NCBI GenBank assembly: GCA_039720395.1
Contig: CM077824.1
Coordinates: forward strand, 20,607,046-20,671,045
From: Liquidambar formosana
Lineage: Eukaryota; Streptophyta; Magnoliopsida; Saxifragales; Altingiaceae
DNA: 64,000 nt
Reading direction: 5' to 3'
In this document: positions 25,200 to 37,157 of the stretch, piece by piece
How the letters are laid out: every line of letters starts with the position of its first letter
Position numbering within the stretch: the stretch's first letter is position 1
Program-made: the position numbers and the translations under genes
The notes under the pieces: model-generated
What the model saw: only the letters and a program-made list of their open reading frames with translations
Database searches by the model: none
Told to the model about the DNA's origin: nothing

Positions 25200-26160
25200 T
25201 ATTTCCAGTGAGATAACTAAATGAAATGCGACGAGTCTAGCTGTGGTATGAAAAAAAAAAAAAAAAAAAAATCTTAAAATAGGAAATCATTCTTAGTTAT
25301 ATATACCTTGTGCTTAAAATTAGTTTAAGATTTTTTTTCTTTCCTTATTTTAATTTTTTTGAAAAAGTAACTATAATAAAAAGATAATATAATTTTTATT
25401 TATTAAAAAAAAAAAAAACTAAGCATAATTGGTCAATATTCCCTAAAAATAAGTAAATTTTACTCAGAATTGATAGAATCCAATGGACAAAGAAGTTCAG
25501 CTAAGTTCAAGTCTCCACTCCTTCACTATCAAATGCATAAGTTTGTGGGTGGTTTGTGCATTGCTAGGATTAATTTGGACGCAAAGGCTTGTGACACCCA
25601 TCATTTAGCCAAAAGAAAAATGAAAAAACAGATACAACATAGAATCTAAAGCATGCCCAAAATGACTTATGACCTATTTGGTTGTCCAAATGGTTTCATT
25701 GTAATTTATATGGCATTAAATTTAACTTTTTGTCTGGGATCATTTAAAATGGTTAGAACCATCAACATAATTAGTGTTGTGAACATAGGAGGAGCCAAGA
25801 AACAAGATTACAAAACTCAAAACAAGAACAAGATTACAGCCACAAAATTCATAATTAAGAAAAGCAGAATTTCACCTAAAAATTGGGTAAAAGACCCTTA
25901 CCAATACATATGAAACCTCCAAGAAACCCCAATCAGTGCAAATAAACACTAAATTCTTCAGTAGTTGCATTAAATTATCTCAAGAAAATGACCTCAAAAC
26001 TTTAGAAATTCATGAAAAAAACTATAATAAAATACAACAAATTTCCCTTAAAAAACTGCAATCTACCTCAACCTCTGCCAACAAAGCTCGTTTTTTGCAG
26101 CATTTAATTTTAATATAGTAGTGTTAAAAACGACATCAAAATTCTAGAAATTCTCAAAAT
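25200..26160. other. No gene recognised
   Basis: AT-rich with A-runs at 25251-25270 and 25405-25418. The 25930-26160 part loosely resembles 27850-28100, the sequence beyond the next NLR copy, and so may be flanking sequence carried along with the duplicated gene. Confidence 0.4.
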
Positions 26161-26171
26161 AAATAAATAAA

Positions 26172-27842
26172 TTAGAAAAATACAATATAACCAGAATATT
26201 CCGATTCAATGCCCTTGGTTTTATTCTTGGCCCTATAGTCCGAAGGCCAATTAAGGACCATAACAGAGTCATCAACCTCTCCATCTATCTTTGCAGCCTG
26301 CAAAGACACAGCGAAAGATAAAACTGATCCCACATTCTGATAGTTGAAATCGCTAAGAACCTCAAGCCCGGGACATACAATGCTGAATTCACCAGCTACG
26401 GATAGTTCCTGTTCCATCAAATCTTCAGATATTAGAACCATTAACACACACACACACACACACACAGTGAGAGAACCTTATTCTGGAAAAGACTCCTTTC
26501 AATTTTAAGAGAGTGGCAACAAGAAAAGCTCAAGAATCGCGAACTTTGAAAGTCCCATACAATTGGATATTTCTTACCAGTGATGTGCATTTCTTTGCAA
26601 CCACCCCTCTTAAATTTACTAGAAGCTCTGGGACTGATTGTAGCTTGCACAATGACACAAATTGAGCATCTGAAGTCGAGAAAGGCGACAGATGCTATCT
26701 GGCAGTGGTCTGGTACAAAAATTATTTCCACAAAGATTCAGATCTTTTAATGAGATTAAACGAAGATATGACAAATTGCAGTTTGCTAGATCTAATTGTG
26801 TTAAGAAAATTTTAGATATATGGTTATTAATGACCAATCAGGACCAGCCACATGGTGGCATCACAGAGAGACGCAATTAAGCAGGGTCTCAGAGGCAAGG
26901 TCTTGACATATAGATCCCCAAGGATGGGGGTACTTGAGACCTTGGTTCGATGGCAAGAGTTGAGGATCACGAGGTAAGGAGGAACTCCGAGGTCACTCAG
27001 AAGTAAACCTTCTTGCCTTAGCCAATTTGGGCGATTTGGACGAGAGTCACGCGTTCTCGACACACAAACTCAACATGTGCGGTGAAGTACACTCTAAACA
27101 CCACCAAATGTAATCATACCTTGGACAACACAAGGTCTAATAGCAAGAGGGATGATGTGACAACTCGATAGATTACAGGGTAGGTCGGCCTAAGGACAAG
27201 GTCCTGTACTGTAGGCATGCCTACCACCTCGAAACATCACATCATGCACTTGGGAGGTCACATCGAGGTCAATCATAGAGGTCACATCACAATCCTCCTA
27301 TAAAAGGGGCCTACATTCCTCACTTGGAGGGATCTGAAACTTTGAAAAGTTATTCCTCAAAGTTGAGATCTGAGGATTGAGGAATCTTGGTGTCACACCA
27401 TTGATCCTAAGAGCACTGGCCTTGTTACAGTCGATCCAAATCCCCAAGTTGCTCCTCTCTCCTCATACCTCGGTGCTCTCCCCATCTTATTCATCTTACC
27501 GACTTATCAAGTGTCACTTTCGTACACCCTACAAAACTCATCATCTACAAAAATTAATTCCTGTGTTGGGGTTGGTGAAAGATTGACACAATTAGAAATT
27601 CTTACTGGTGATGCCCAAGACGGTAAGAGTGAAAGTGATGATTCTGATGGCGATTCTTTGAACCCTGGAAACTTTTCCAATTTTGAGCAGCCAGAGAAAT
27701 TTCAGACAGGTCAACTTCCAAATGCCTAGCGGTAGCTTCTTCATATCCAATACAACAAGTTAGTCGAGACATTCAATAGATCGGTGAACTTCTACAAACC
27801 TTATACAATCGTTAAGCAACAATGTTTCAAGATTCATGACTA
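26172..27842 (-). pseudogene. Third TNL copy: LRR and C-JID fragment split by an insertion
   Basis: Minus-strand homology to exons 4 and 5 of the neighbouring TNL genes. The first exon-4 piece (about 27548-27842) gives LLLNDCIRFVEVHRSIECLD, matching LLLNDCIRLVEVHQSIECLD in the intact gene. After about 735 bp of insertion, exon 4 resumes (26477-26811) with LTQLDLANCNLSYL and CRLSRLQMLNLCHC. The donor follows VLSL coding sequence and the intron contains a (CA)n run. Exon 5 (about 26172-26408) gives VAGEFSIVCPGLEVLSDF and YQNVGSVLSF, then stops after KNKTKGIESEYS. TIR, NB-ARC and the last exon are missing, and there are internal stops. It is a dead partial duplicate in the same orientation as the adjacent gene. 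Confidence 0.85.
26812..27548 (+). mobile_element. LTR-like insertion inside the third TNL copy
   Basis: The LRR homology stops after AAAATT (26806-26811) and resumes at AAAATT (27549-27554), so about 737 bp was inserted with a possible 5-6 bp target duplication. Inside, CTATAAAAGGGGCC at about 27298 is a good TATA box, followed by a run of sequence resembling the R-U5 of an LTR. There is no coding region. The ends do not read TG...CA at the inferred borders, so the exact limits or class may be wrong; a solo LTR is the best guess. Confidence 0.5.
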
Positions 27843-28181
27843 TTGAGAAGGAAATGCAATCAATCTCTGCCAAATAAAGCTTGAGTTTTTCATCATTTAA
27901 TTTCGACAGATAAGTGTTAATACTAAATAATGACATCCAAACCTCAGAAATTCCCACAAAAACTATAACCAAATCCACCTCCATTTTCCTCCTATACATG
28001 CAACAACCTGTAGAACAACTCAACTTCCACAAATATTTCCCAGATTCTCCATCATTTGCAGTAAATGAGCTCAAAAATTGACATCAAAACTCTAGAAATT
28101 TGCAAAATAATAATAATAAGAAGAAGAAGAAGAAGAAGAAGAAGAGTCACCAAAATTTTCAACCTATAGAAATGCACGTTA

Positions 28182-31100
28182 TCAGCCAGACTTGTCGCCA
28201 TCGTCATTTGTATTGTTATCGTTGACTTCAGTGGTGACATACTTGAAGAATGGTAGAAAGCCAGAGTTTTTCCTATTGCGGGTGCTGGATTTGTTGCCAT
28301 CGTTGCGCTTTCTCTTTCCTGTTGTTCCTGTTGTGGCCGTTGGGCTTGTCACATTTGTTGCACATTCTCTTCCCTGAAGCAGGGACGATATGGTTTGAGG
28401 TCAAAGGGTTAGTAATTTGCCACTTTGCCTCGTTCAAACGTATGAATGGTTCAGTTTGAAATTGAAATGATTAGATGGCCAGTATCAAATTTCAGCATGG
28501 TAACAGAAAAAGCCCTTATATTGTACAGTAAAATGACCCTGCATACAACTACATATAAGCATAATACCTCATTATCAATGACTGCTTGATTCGCTGAAAC
28601 ATCTTTATCAAGAATGGCATCCCTATACGAAAGGGAGGCATTTTGAATCATAGCTTGATCATTGGATAGGTAATCCTTCTCGTTGTCAATCTCATAAATC
28701 AAACTAACCCCACACTTCTTCACTTCCGTTTCAGTAACATTTGAAGGAGTAAATACTGAAAACTCCACTTCATCGCCGTCCTCCATTTCGAGTTCTTTTT
28801 TTGGTTGTGGTACATAGTGGAGCCAAAGATGATCTTGACGGTGTGGTGGAGAGTCAAAACAATATAGCGTGTATTCAATTTCAAAGCCCTTGGTTTTATT
28901 CTTGACATTATAGGCCAAATACCAACAGGAGCCTGTACCTAGGAGATTAATCTCTACACATGAAATAATAATGCATAGAATCCACCCCCGAATCTTTTGA
29001 TTTGGAAGAAGTGACACAATAAGAGATAAAATTGATCCCACACTCTGATAGTTGCAATAGTTAGGAACCTCAACCCCAGGAAGTAAAATGCTAAAAGCAC
29101 CAATTGCAGACTGTCCCTGGTCCATCAAATTGTGAGTTATAAGAATAATCAACCCAAAATACATAAACATGTAGAGAGGGAGAGAGAGAGAGAGTACCTT
29201 GTTCTGGAGAAGACTCCTCTCAGTTTTAAGAGAGTGGCAACAAAAAAAGCTCAAGGATGGCGAGTTTTGGAAGTCTGACCCAATTGAGATTCTTTCCAAT
29301 GATGTGCAATTCTTTGCAATCACCGCTCCTAAATTCGCTGGAAGCTCTGGGAGTGATTGAAGCCTTGTGCAATGACTTAAATTGAGTGTCCAAAGTTGAC
29401 AAAGGCAACTGATGCTAGCTGGTAGGGTACAGAAATTATTTCCTCGAAGATCCAGATTTCTTAAAGAGACTAAACTCCCAACCTCATTGGGTAGATATGA
29501 AAAATTACAGTATGCTAGATCTAATTCAGTTATGGAAATTAATCCTTGCATTGAGGCTGGTGAAAGACTAATGAAACTAGAATTTCTCAATGGTGATGAC
29601 TGAGATGAGAAGATTGAAACCAGTGACTTTGATGGTGATCCTTGAAGTCCCGGAAGCTTCTCTAATTTTGAGCAACCTGATAGAGAAAGATTTCGGAGAT
29701 ATTTCAACTTCCAAATGCCTTGCGGGAGCTCCCTAAGGTTTTTGTTTCCACTGAGATTCAAGTCTTGTAATGAGATTGAACTCCCAAGGTCATAAGGAAT
29801 ATGCGACAAATTGCAGTCTTTGATAAATAATCCTCTTAAGGAAATTAATCCCTGTGCAGACACTAATGAAGTACAATCAGGATTTCTCACGGGTGATGCC
29901 TCAGATGAGAAGGGTGAAAATGGTGACTTTGACGATGATCCTTTGAAACCCGACAAATTTTCTAATTTTGGGCAGAGAGAGAGAACAAGATATTGGAGAG
30001 AAGTCAACTTACAAATACCTAGTGTTAGCTCCCTAAGGTTTTTGTTTCCACTGAGATTCAAGTATTGTAATGAGATTAAACTCCCCAGCTCATCAGGAAC
30101 ATATGAAAAATTGCAGTTTGCCATATTTAATCTTGTTAAAGAAATTAATCCCTGTGTAGAGGATGGTGAAAGACTAATTGAATCATGATTTCTCCCTAAT
30201 GATGCCTGAGGCGATAAGATTGAAAACCATGATTTTGATGGTGATCCTTTGAATCCCGGCAATGTCGCCAATCTTGAGCAGCCAGAGAGAGAAAGATCTT
30301 GGAGAGAAGTCAACTTGTGAATGCCTAGCGGTAGCTTCCAAACGGTTTTTGCAGTTACTCATATCCAAGACAACAAGTTTTTCAAGACATTCAATAGATT
30401 GGTGAACTTCTACCAACCTCACACAATCTTTAAGTAACAATCTTTCAAGATTGGTCACCCCTGAAAAGTCTGGGGTTTTAGTTAGGTAATAGGAATGACT
30501 GAGATCAAGGAATTTCAAATTGCAGAGAACCTGTTATTAAACAAAGAAAGAGAATTATTTTGGACACGACATATTACAATGATCAAAGTTGGAAGACGTA
30601 AGAACAATGTCATACCTTCCTTCCCTTCCAAACTTGTTTCAGGCTGCTATAGCGCATGTCAATGGCAACCACATTCTCTATAAATAAGTTGGACGGCACA
30701 AACTTCAAAGGGAACCCTATCCAACATAGCCATCTCAGCCTTTTGAAAAGATGTTCATAGCTTCCATTTAGACGTACATAATTGAGTTGCAGAAGTCTTA
30801 GTCTGTTCATCATTGCAAATGCTTGTGCATCGACTTTTACCTCATTTGACTTAGGCAAGTTTAAGACGAGACCTTCAACTGCTTCTGTTCCCTGATAAGA
30901 AATAGGGTTGCATACATAAGAGAAAATATTATCTGGAATGTTTTATACATTAAAAATAGATTTAATTGGAGGAAACTTTGGTCAGTACATGCTGATTTTA
31001 TTAGCATAAGCACCATGCAGTCTGGGGTTGCACTTGTACCCCATGCAAACACAATGACTTTGATAACCCGTGCAACAGGTGATCAGAGCCGCGCGTTATG

Positions 31101-32920
31101 CACTGTATAGGGATATGCGTGTTTGTCACCATGTTGTATCAAGCTTCAAATTTATACATATTAAATAGATTAGTGCATATGTACCTTACCTTGTAACTTG
31201 TCAGCACATCAAGGACGTCCTCGTGAAACCAGAGTCTACTTCGTTTCCAGGCTCTTCACGGTGTTCTCTGCGAACAATTTCTCTACCCATGTCTCGAAGC
31301 ATGTTATGCATTACCAGTCGTCCAGATTCAATTGTTACGAGGGATCGACGAGACAAAACTGCAAGTTCAATTTCTGGAAAGAAGTCATAGCGTTCTAAAA
31401 TTTTGATTGTATAATTTTGGTCCATTCCAACAAAGAAACAAGCAATATCCAAGAATAAGTCTTTCTGCTCCTCACTTAAAGAATCAAAGCTTATTCTAAG
31501 CTTTTCTTGAATATCATCATGGGGAATTACATTTAATTTCTCTAATGCGCTTTTCCATTGAGGCATGATTTTGTCAAACAAGAAGGATCCCAAAACTACG
31601 AGAACTAATGGAAGCCCTCGAGCATAACCCACCACTTTCCTCGATAGTTCCATGTAGTGTTCTATCGGATAGGCTTTTCTGAAGGCATGCCAACTGAAGA
31701 CTTGAAGAGCCTCATCAAAATCTAATAATTCAGGCATATAGACCCCATCCACTTCCAACAAGTTTAGTAAAGAATGATCTCTAGTTGTTACTATGATTCT
31801 ACTTCCCGAATGAAACCAGTCATGCCTAATTGCTAATGCCTTTAACTGGTCGACATCATCAACATCGTCAAGAATAACAAGAACCCTTCTACACCATAGT
31901 CTTTGTTTTATAACCTCGATTCCCCAATCGACATTTATTATGTTTCGACTTTCATCTGTTAGAATATCAGAGAGAAGTTGTTCTTGTAAAGCAACCAGAC
32001 CGCTAGGCTGCTTTGAGATATCTCTAACATTTGCAAGGAAGCTAGTACCTTCAAATTGGAGACGTATTTGGTTATAGATGGCTTTGGCAATTGTTGTCTT
32101 GCCTATTCCGCCAATGCCCCAAATCCCGATGATGCGAACATCCTTTGATCCCAAGCTTAACATCTTCTTTACGCGTTGTACACGAGACTCTAAACCCACT
32201 GGGTAGTTGGCAACATTTAAGTACTGAAAATCTAATTTCTTTGAAATGTCTGCCACAATCTTCTCAATGACCTTTGGCTCGTACCTGCCAATTTCAACCA
32301 GATCCAGAGATAGAGAAGCAAAATAAACGTCGTTGAAATGATTATGAAAATGAAAAACAAACAATGGGAGGTTGGAAATTACACAAACCATACCCGGTGG
32401 CTATATTTCGTAAGTCATATCCAGACAAATTGGCGGCCTCTGTCAACGCAGACCTCCACCTCTTCACCTTGCCTTCCATCCCACCACCACCCTTGCAACG
32501 CTCTTCATGCCCGGCAAATGCTTTTGCAAAGCACCCCCTCTGAGCCCGCACGTCGGAGGGATCAACGTCGTAAAACACAGGCAAGACAATCTGTTTGAAG
32601 GTTCTCTTGCACTCTATGATCTTCACCAGTTCATCAAGGCACCATCTCGAATCGGCATACTTTCTTGAGAATACGGTGACAGAAATCTTTGATTGCTCAA
32701 TTGATTTCAACAATTGGGGCCCAATCTCTCCTCCTCTGTCGAGTTTGTTGTCACTTTTGAAGGTGAACAACCCACGACGTACCAAAGCAGCGTAGAGGTG
32801 GTCAGTGAAGTTGTCGCGCGCATCCTCGCCTCTGAAACTCAAGAAAACATCATAACAAAATTGCGGTGGAACGGAAGAGGACGAGGGGGATGATTCTGCT
32901 TGGTTACTGCTTGAAGCCAT
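28182..32920 (-). pseudogene. TIR-NB-ARC-LRR (TNL) paralogue with two frameshifts
   Basis: Six exons on the minus strand: 32920-32394 (TIR, FLSFRGEDARDNF and catalytic-type Glu in WCLDEL at residue 97), 32284-31190 (NB-ARC: P-loop GIGGIGKTT, kinase-2 VLVILDDVDD, GSRIIVTTRD, GLPL), 30891-30616, 30530-29198 (LRRs), 29116-28568 (C-JID) and 28373-28182 (basic tail). All introns are GT-AG and match the plus-strand paralogue. Exon 2 is 1 bp short: CCTGGAAACG near 31247, where the paralogue has CCTGGGAAACG. This causes a stop at 31201. Exon 4 is 1 bp long at 30341-30350. Restoring both makes every phase agree. The MHD motif reads MHN. Unless these are assembly errors, only a truncated TIR-NB-ARC product could be made. 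Confidence 0.9.
28451..30313 (-). other. Open frame through LRR exon 4, intron 4 and C-JID exon 5
   Basis: In the minus-strand TNL the (CT)-rich intron 4 (29197-29117) has no stop in the coding frame, so one 620-codon frame spans most of exon 4, the intron and exon 5 and runs past the exon-5 donor at 28567. The splice sites AAG|GTACTC and ACCAG|GGACAG are conserved with the other copy, so the intron is real. Retention of intron 4 would still keep the frame into the C-JID in this copy, unlike the plus-strand copy, where it meets a stop. Confidence 0.6.
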
Positions 32921-32999
32921 GGATCTTACGCACACAGATCAAGATGACCAAGGGATCAACATGACGAAGGGTAAAAAATAAAAAAGAGCATTTTCCTTT

Positions 33000-33590
33000 T
33001 TAAAAAGAAGCAGAAGAAATGAATCATTTACGGCCTATTCCATTATTAGGATCAGAAAGGTGTGAGAATGCAAGAACATTGTCGTTGGAAGTGCATTTCC
33101 TGGTTCAATTTCGGCAGTAGAGATGCCCCACTCATGAGTACGAAGTCAGGAAACTAGTGGTGGCCAGTTTGCAAAGCAGATTTAAACATGGATTCCGAAA
33201 GCACCGGCCAGAGACACCCAAGCAGGTCCAACCGTCCAAGTGTTACTCAAATAAAGGTGCAAGGAATAAGTACCAACCGACAAAAATAGGGAAGGTGCAA
33301 GGAGTCAAGTTTTCTTCATTTTTCCTTCCGGTTATATTTATTAGTTTCAAAACTTATGCAATGCAATGTACAGATTTATTTATAAAAATAATATTATTAA
33401 AAAAATTAGAATTTTAATAAAATATTTATTCTTTAAAATAGTAAAATGTATTTGTTAATATAATATGTCAGTTAAATTTATAAGATATAGACAAAAATAA
33501 ATTAAATTATTACATCAAAATAATTTTGGTATGATATTAGCGTAATGTATCATACCAAAGATTATGACTCTTTAAAGCCTAGTCCATCTC
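33000..33590. other. Upstream region of the minus-strand TNL; no gene recognised
   Basis: AT-rich sequence 5' of the minus-strand start codon. I see no unambiguous TATA box or other promoter element. Small plus-strand frames here have no domain. Confidence 0.4.
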
Positions 33591-33598
33591 ATGGTCAT

Positions 33599-34068
33599 AG
33601 TTTTGATATGTTAGTACATATTTCGACCTCGTATCGTGTTATTTTTTAATAATCATTTCTTATATTTGTCTCTCTTTTTTATTATAACTATTTATAGTTT
33701 TATACGTTCAATTTTTGGGAAGGAAGATGAATAGGCACAAAGAAAACGAAGAAATATGGTATAGTCTACTAAGTTTGGGTTGAACATTGTATAGTGTAAG
33801 TTTTTCAATTCTCCCACATAAAAACAAAGAGGGTTTTGATATGTTAATACATATTCCGGTGTGTTACATTTTCTTTTTTAATCATCATTGCCTTTATTTA
33901 TCTCTTTTTCTAGTTATAATTATTTATAGTTTTCTATGTTCAATTTTTTGAAGAGGAGATGAATAGGCATAAGGAAAACGAATAAATGTGGTATAGTCTA
34001 TTAAGTTTGGGTTAAACATTGCACAATGTAAGTTTTCCGATTCTCCCACATAAAAATAAAGAGATATG
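33599..34068. repeat. Tandem duplication, two units of about 235 bp
   Basis: Unit 1 (about 33599-33831) and unit 2 (about 33832-34068) both run from GTTTTGATATGTTARTACATATT through GATGAATAGGCA-AA and GGTATAGTCTA-TAAGTTTGGGTT to CTCCCACATAAAAA. They differ at scattered positions, so the duplication is not very recent. It lies in the spacer between the divergent TNL genes. No coding content. Confidence 0.8.
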
Positions 34069-34155
34069 CAATGTACATTAAGTGTCAACCTATTTATACT
34101 GCGTGAAAAAGGGTAATGAAAACCAAAATAAAAAAAAGAAAAGAAAAGTTGAAGA

Positions 34156-34502
34156 ATTTACCTTTGATGATCACTTCTCAACTTAATACCAAACATAGAA
34201 AATTAGTAGTCCTTTTGAAACACATATACAGTCAATTTGTAGCAAGTTAGCAAATAATTTTTTTTCTTTGGTATTAAGTTGGACTATCATCACTAAGATG
34301 TAATTTTTCCAAAAGTCACTAAATGAAACTTTCTTTTTCGGAAAATTACTTTTTAGTGACTATTTCTCAACTTAATACGAAAGAAATAACATTGACAGTT
34401 ATTTTGACGTAAATATTTAGTTAATTTGTAACAAGTTGACAGATATTATCTTTTTTTTGGTATTAGGTTGGAAAGTAGTCACTAAAATGTAATTTTTTCC
34501 TT
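34156..34502. repeat. Foldback MITE-like pair
   Basis: CTTCTCAACTTAATACCAA (from about 34175) pairs with TTGGTATTAAGTTGGA about 90 bp later. A second, related inverted pair follows: TTTCTCAACTTAATACGAA and TTGGTATTAGGTTGGAAAG. Each pair is flanked by the same (A)AATTAC... end. This looks like two adjacent or nested copies of a small inverted-repeat element. Confidence 0.55.
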
Positions 34503-34603
34503 TTTCTCTAATTGTTCACTGTTTTAGCATGTGATTTGAAAAAAATAAAATAAAAAAAATTTTCATAACTTGACACGTGGCGACAACATAGAGCAATTCT
34601 TCC

Positions 34604-34607
<4 letters not shown>

Positions 34608-34642
<35 letters not shown>
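34608..34642. repeat. (AT)n microsatellite
   Basis: Uninterrupted AT dinucleotides, about 17 units, in the inter-TNL spacer. Confidence 0.9.
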
Positions 34643-34645
<3 letters not shown>

Positions 34646-34873
34646 GATTTATTTATTTTTAATTTTAATAGTATAAAGTCTTGGGTACTAACCTAAAAAT
34701 TTTTAAGCTACTATACTTGCTTACCATTTTAAGTGACTCAATTGTTATTTCAAATGACTCACTTATCATTTAGTAATCGCTTACTATTTAAAATGAACCA
34801 CTTATCGTTTGAAGTGATCTATAGGTATAGTGCCCAATTTTTTGCTTAGGTACCATAGTCCATAGAATTGGCC

Positions 34874-35195
34874 AAAGTCTTGATATGTTTCACAAAAATA
34901 GGCATCTGGACCCACCGTCATCTAATCTAAGCATTTTACATAGGTTGATTCACCTGAATTCGTTGCTTGGCCAAGCATGATGCTTGGCATTTAGATGTGT
35001 GACACATCATCCAATGAGCACTACAATTCTCTGGTTTTTAAGTAGATTAAATCTCGTTAAATGACACCATAGATCTCTAAATCAAATCTTACTGGATGAT
35101 GTGTCATGCATCCAAATGGCAAGCACCGTGCTTGACCAAGCAACAAATGCAAATTCGTTGATTTAAGCTCTACTGTCATTTGGAAATGAATTCAA
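34874..35195 (+). repeat. Repeat copy A containing a foldback of CCAAGCA-type arms
   Basis: This stretch recurs at 37158-37478 in the same orientation. Inside, 34955-35030 pairs with 35092-35163: TTGCTTGGCCAAGCATGATG and its partner CACGGTGCTTGACCAAGCAA, extended by TGTCATGCATCCAAATG/CATTTAGATGTGTGACA. It is a small hairpin element that was either inserted twice or copied together with its flanks. Confidence 0.75.
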
Positions 35196-35709
35196 TCAGG
35201 GTATATTTCCTTTATTACCCCTATTAATAACAATAAATAATATCATTGAGTAAAGTAGTAACTATAATTATAAAACTCATGCAACAAGTTTGATTATAAT
35301 TCAAATATACATATGATGTTAGAATATGTTTAATATATATGATGTTCCTATCTTATTACCCAAAAAAAAAAAAAAAAAAAAAAGGAAAAGAAAAACGGAT
35401 GGTTATCGGTCCTTGAATCCACCGGGCGCAATAGTGCTCAAGGGATGAATTGAGCTTGAGAGAGGAGAGGTGGCTCTTGTTGTGGACTAGTGGCGTACTG
35501 ATGTTTTGAGCTTGAGCTTGAGAAGGAAGAACATACAATAGGGCAATGGTTTATTTGTCATATAATTTAAAATGCAGGGTACCTTAGGGCAAAAAAAAAA
35601 AAAAAGTATGTTATAAATGAAATCAATTCTACACAAATCCAACCACTTTTGATAGGATTTGAGTTTTTACAAAAATGAAAGAAAACTAGAATTAAAATCA
35701 ATTCTATTA

Positions 35710-37031
35710 GGCTACGTTTGGGAACGTAGATTTGGGGGATGGATTTGGATTTGGACCCTCCAAATCCAAATCTCTTGTTTGGCTTTCTAAAATGAGGGAA
35801 AATTTAGATTTGAGTCAAATCCACAGTGGATTTGAGTACCTAAAATCAGTGGATTTGAAATAACACCTGAATAGGCGTTATTTAGAAATCCATTCTCCCA
35901 TTTAACCAAAAAAAAAAAAAAATAGAAATCCATTCTCCAACGACCCCGACTCTCCCAACTCTCCATGGACGAGTTTCTCAGCTCCCGTCTCCCTCTCCAT
36001 TCACTTTCTCTCTCTCCTTTCCTTCTCCTTCTCCATCCCTACCCTCCTTCACAAAATTCACGTATGTCAGGTACAGATCATCGGACTCGTCCTCAACGTT
36101 GTCGTACGATAGCCCTTGAAGCGGCTTCTCGACACCGACCGAAATCGAATCGACGCTTCTCAAGCTGAGAGTCAAGTTGTTGAAGATTGTCTTGAAGGGA
36201 GTGATTTGAGTTTTGGTCTCCGGTGCCCTTGATTTCATGTACCGACCGAAAGAGCAGAGGAGATTGATGGATCGAACCTCCTAGGAGAGAGTGTTTAGGG
36301 TCTTGGAGATGAGTCTGCAACGGCGAGATCGGTCGAGTCGATTCAATATGTCGAGGATGAAAGGTGGTGGATGGTCGTCTATGGAGGAAGGAGAAGAAAC
36401 AGAGAGAGAGAGAGAGGCTGATGATTGTCTATGGAGGAAGGAGACACGAAACAGAGAGAGAGAGAAGCGGTGGATGGTAATGGGTGTATTTATTTATAAC
36501 AGAAAGCGTTTTTGTTAATAGCTCTTTCAAGAGGCGTTGCTAGGAAACAGCGCTGTAAATTATAATGGAAAGCACGTTTGATAATAGCGCGTTCAATAAA
36601 GAGGTAATGGAAAGCGCGTTGATAATAGCGCTTTCAATAAAAAGGTACAAACGTCTGTTTCTAAGCATATGAGAGAAAAGAGCAGCTGTATCCTTTCTCT
36701 TATTTTCATTTGTTAATATAAATTGATTGAGCATCCTCAACCCCCCCCCCCCCCCCTCTTTTTGTTTCTCGTCCTCGTTTTTCTTAACTTTTTTTAGGTA
36801 GAAACAAGAATCGAAAACTCGAAAAGAAACTTAAAACTACGTAGTTTAACAAACATAAAAATAAAAATAAAAATAAAAATAAAAATTTGAAATCCATGAT
36901 TTGAAATCTTTCTTTCAAATATTTTATCCAAACAGCAGATTCTTAAATCTATGGATTTCTAATTTATGAATTTCAAATCCATAGATTTAAAATTCATACC
37001 CAAATCCAAATCCACGTTCCCAAATGTAGCC
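35710..37031. mobile_element. PIF/Harbinger-like non-autonomous element
   Basis: The left end GGCTACGTTTGGGAACGTAG is the near-perfect inverted complement of the right end CGTTCCCAAATGTAGCC. The ends are flanked by TTA on both sides (35707-35709 and 37032-37034), a 3-bp duplication typical of PIF/Harbinger superfamily insertions. There is no transposase-like frame in the 1322 bp, so it depends on an autonomous relative. The inner part includes a more GC-rich block (35940-36480) with (GA)n tracts and a pair of about 42-bp tandem units at 36563-36646. The GC-rich block might be captured host sequence. Confidence 0.75.
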
Positions 37032-37157
37032 TTATATCTTTTAATCATTCCAAACAAGGGAATTGAAAGAAAACTAGAATTGAAATCAATTCTATGCAAT
37101 AGGTCCAAGTTTTCTCCCTTTTTCCTTCTACTTTTTAGTTTTTTATTTTAAAAGTAT

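Noticed and set aside
35978..36238. 86-codon minus-strand frame inside the PIF/Harbinger-like element
   Set aside because: It might be captured coding sequence, but no family is recognisable and half of it is (GA)n-derived, so it is mentioned only as a possibility.
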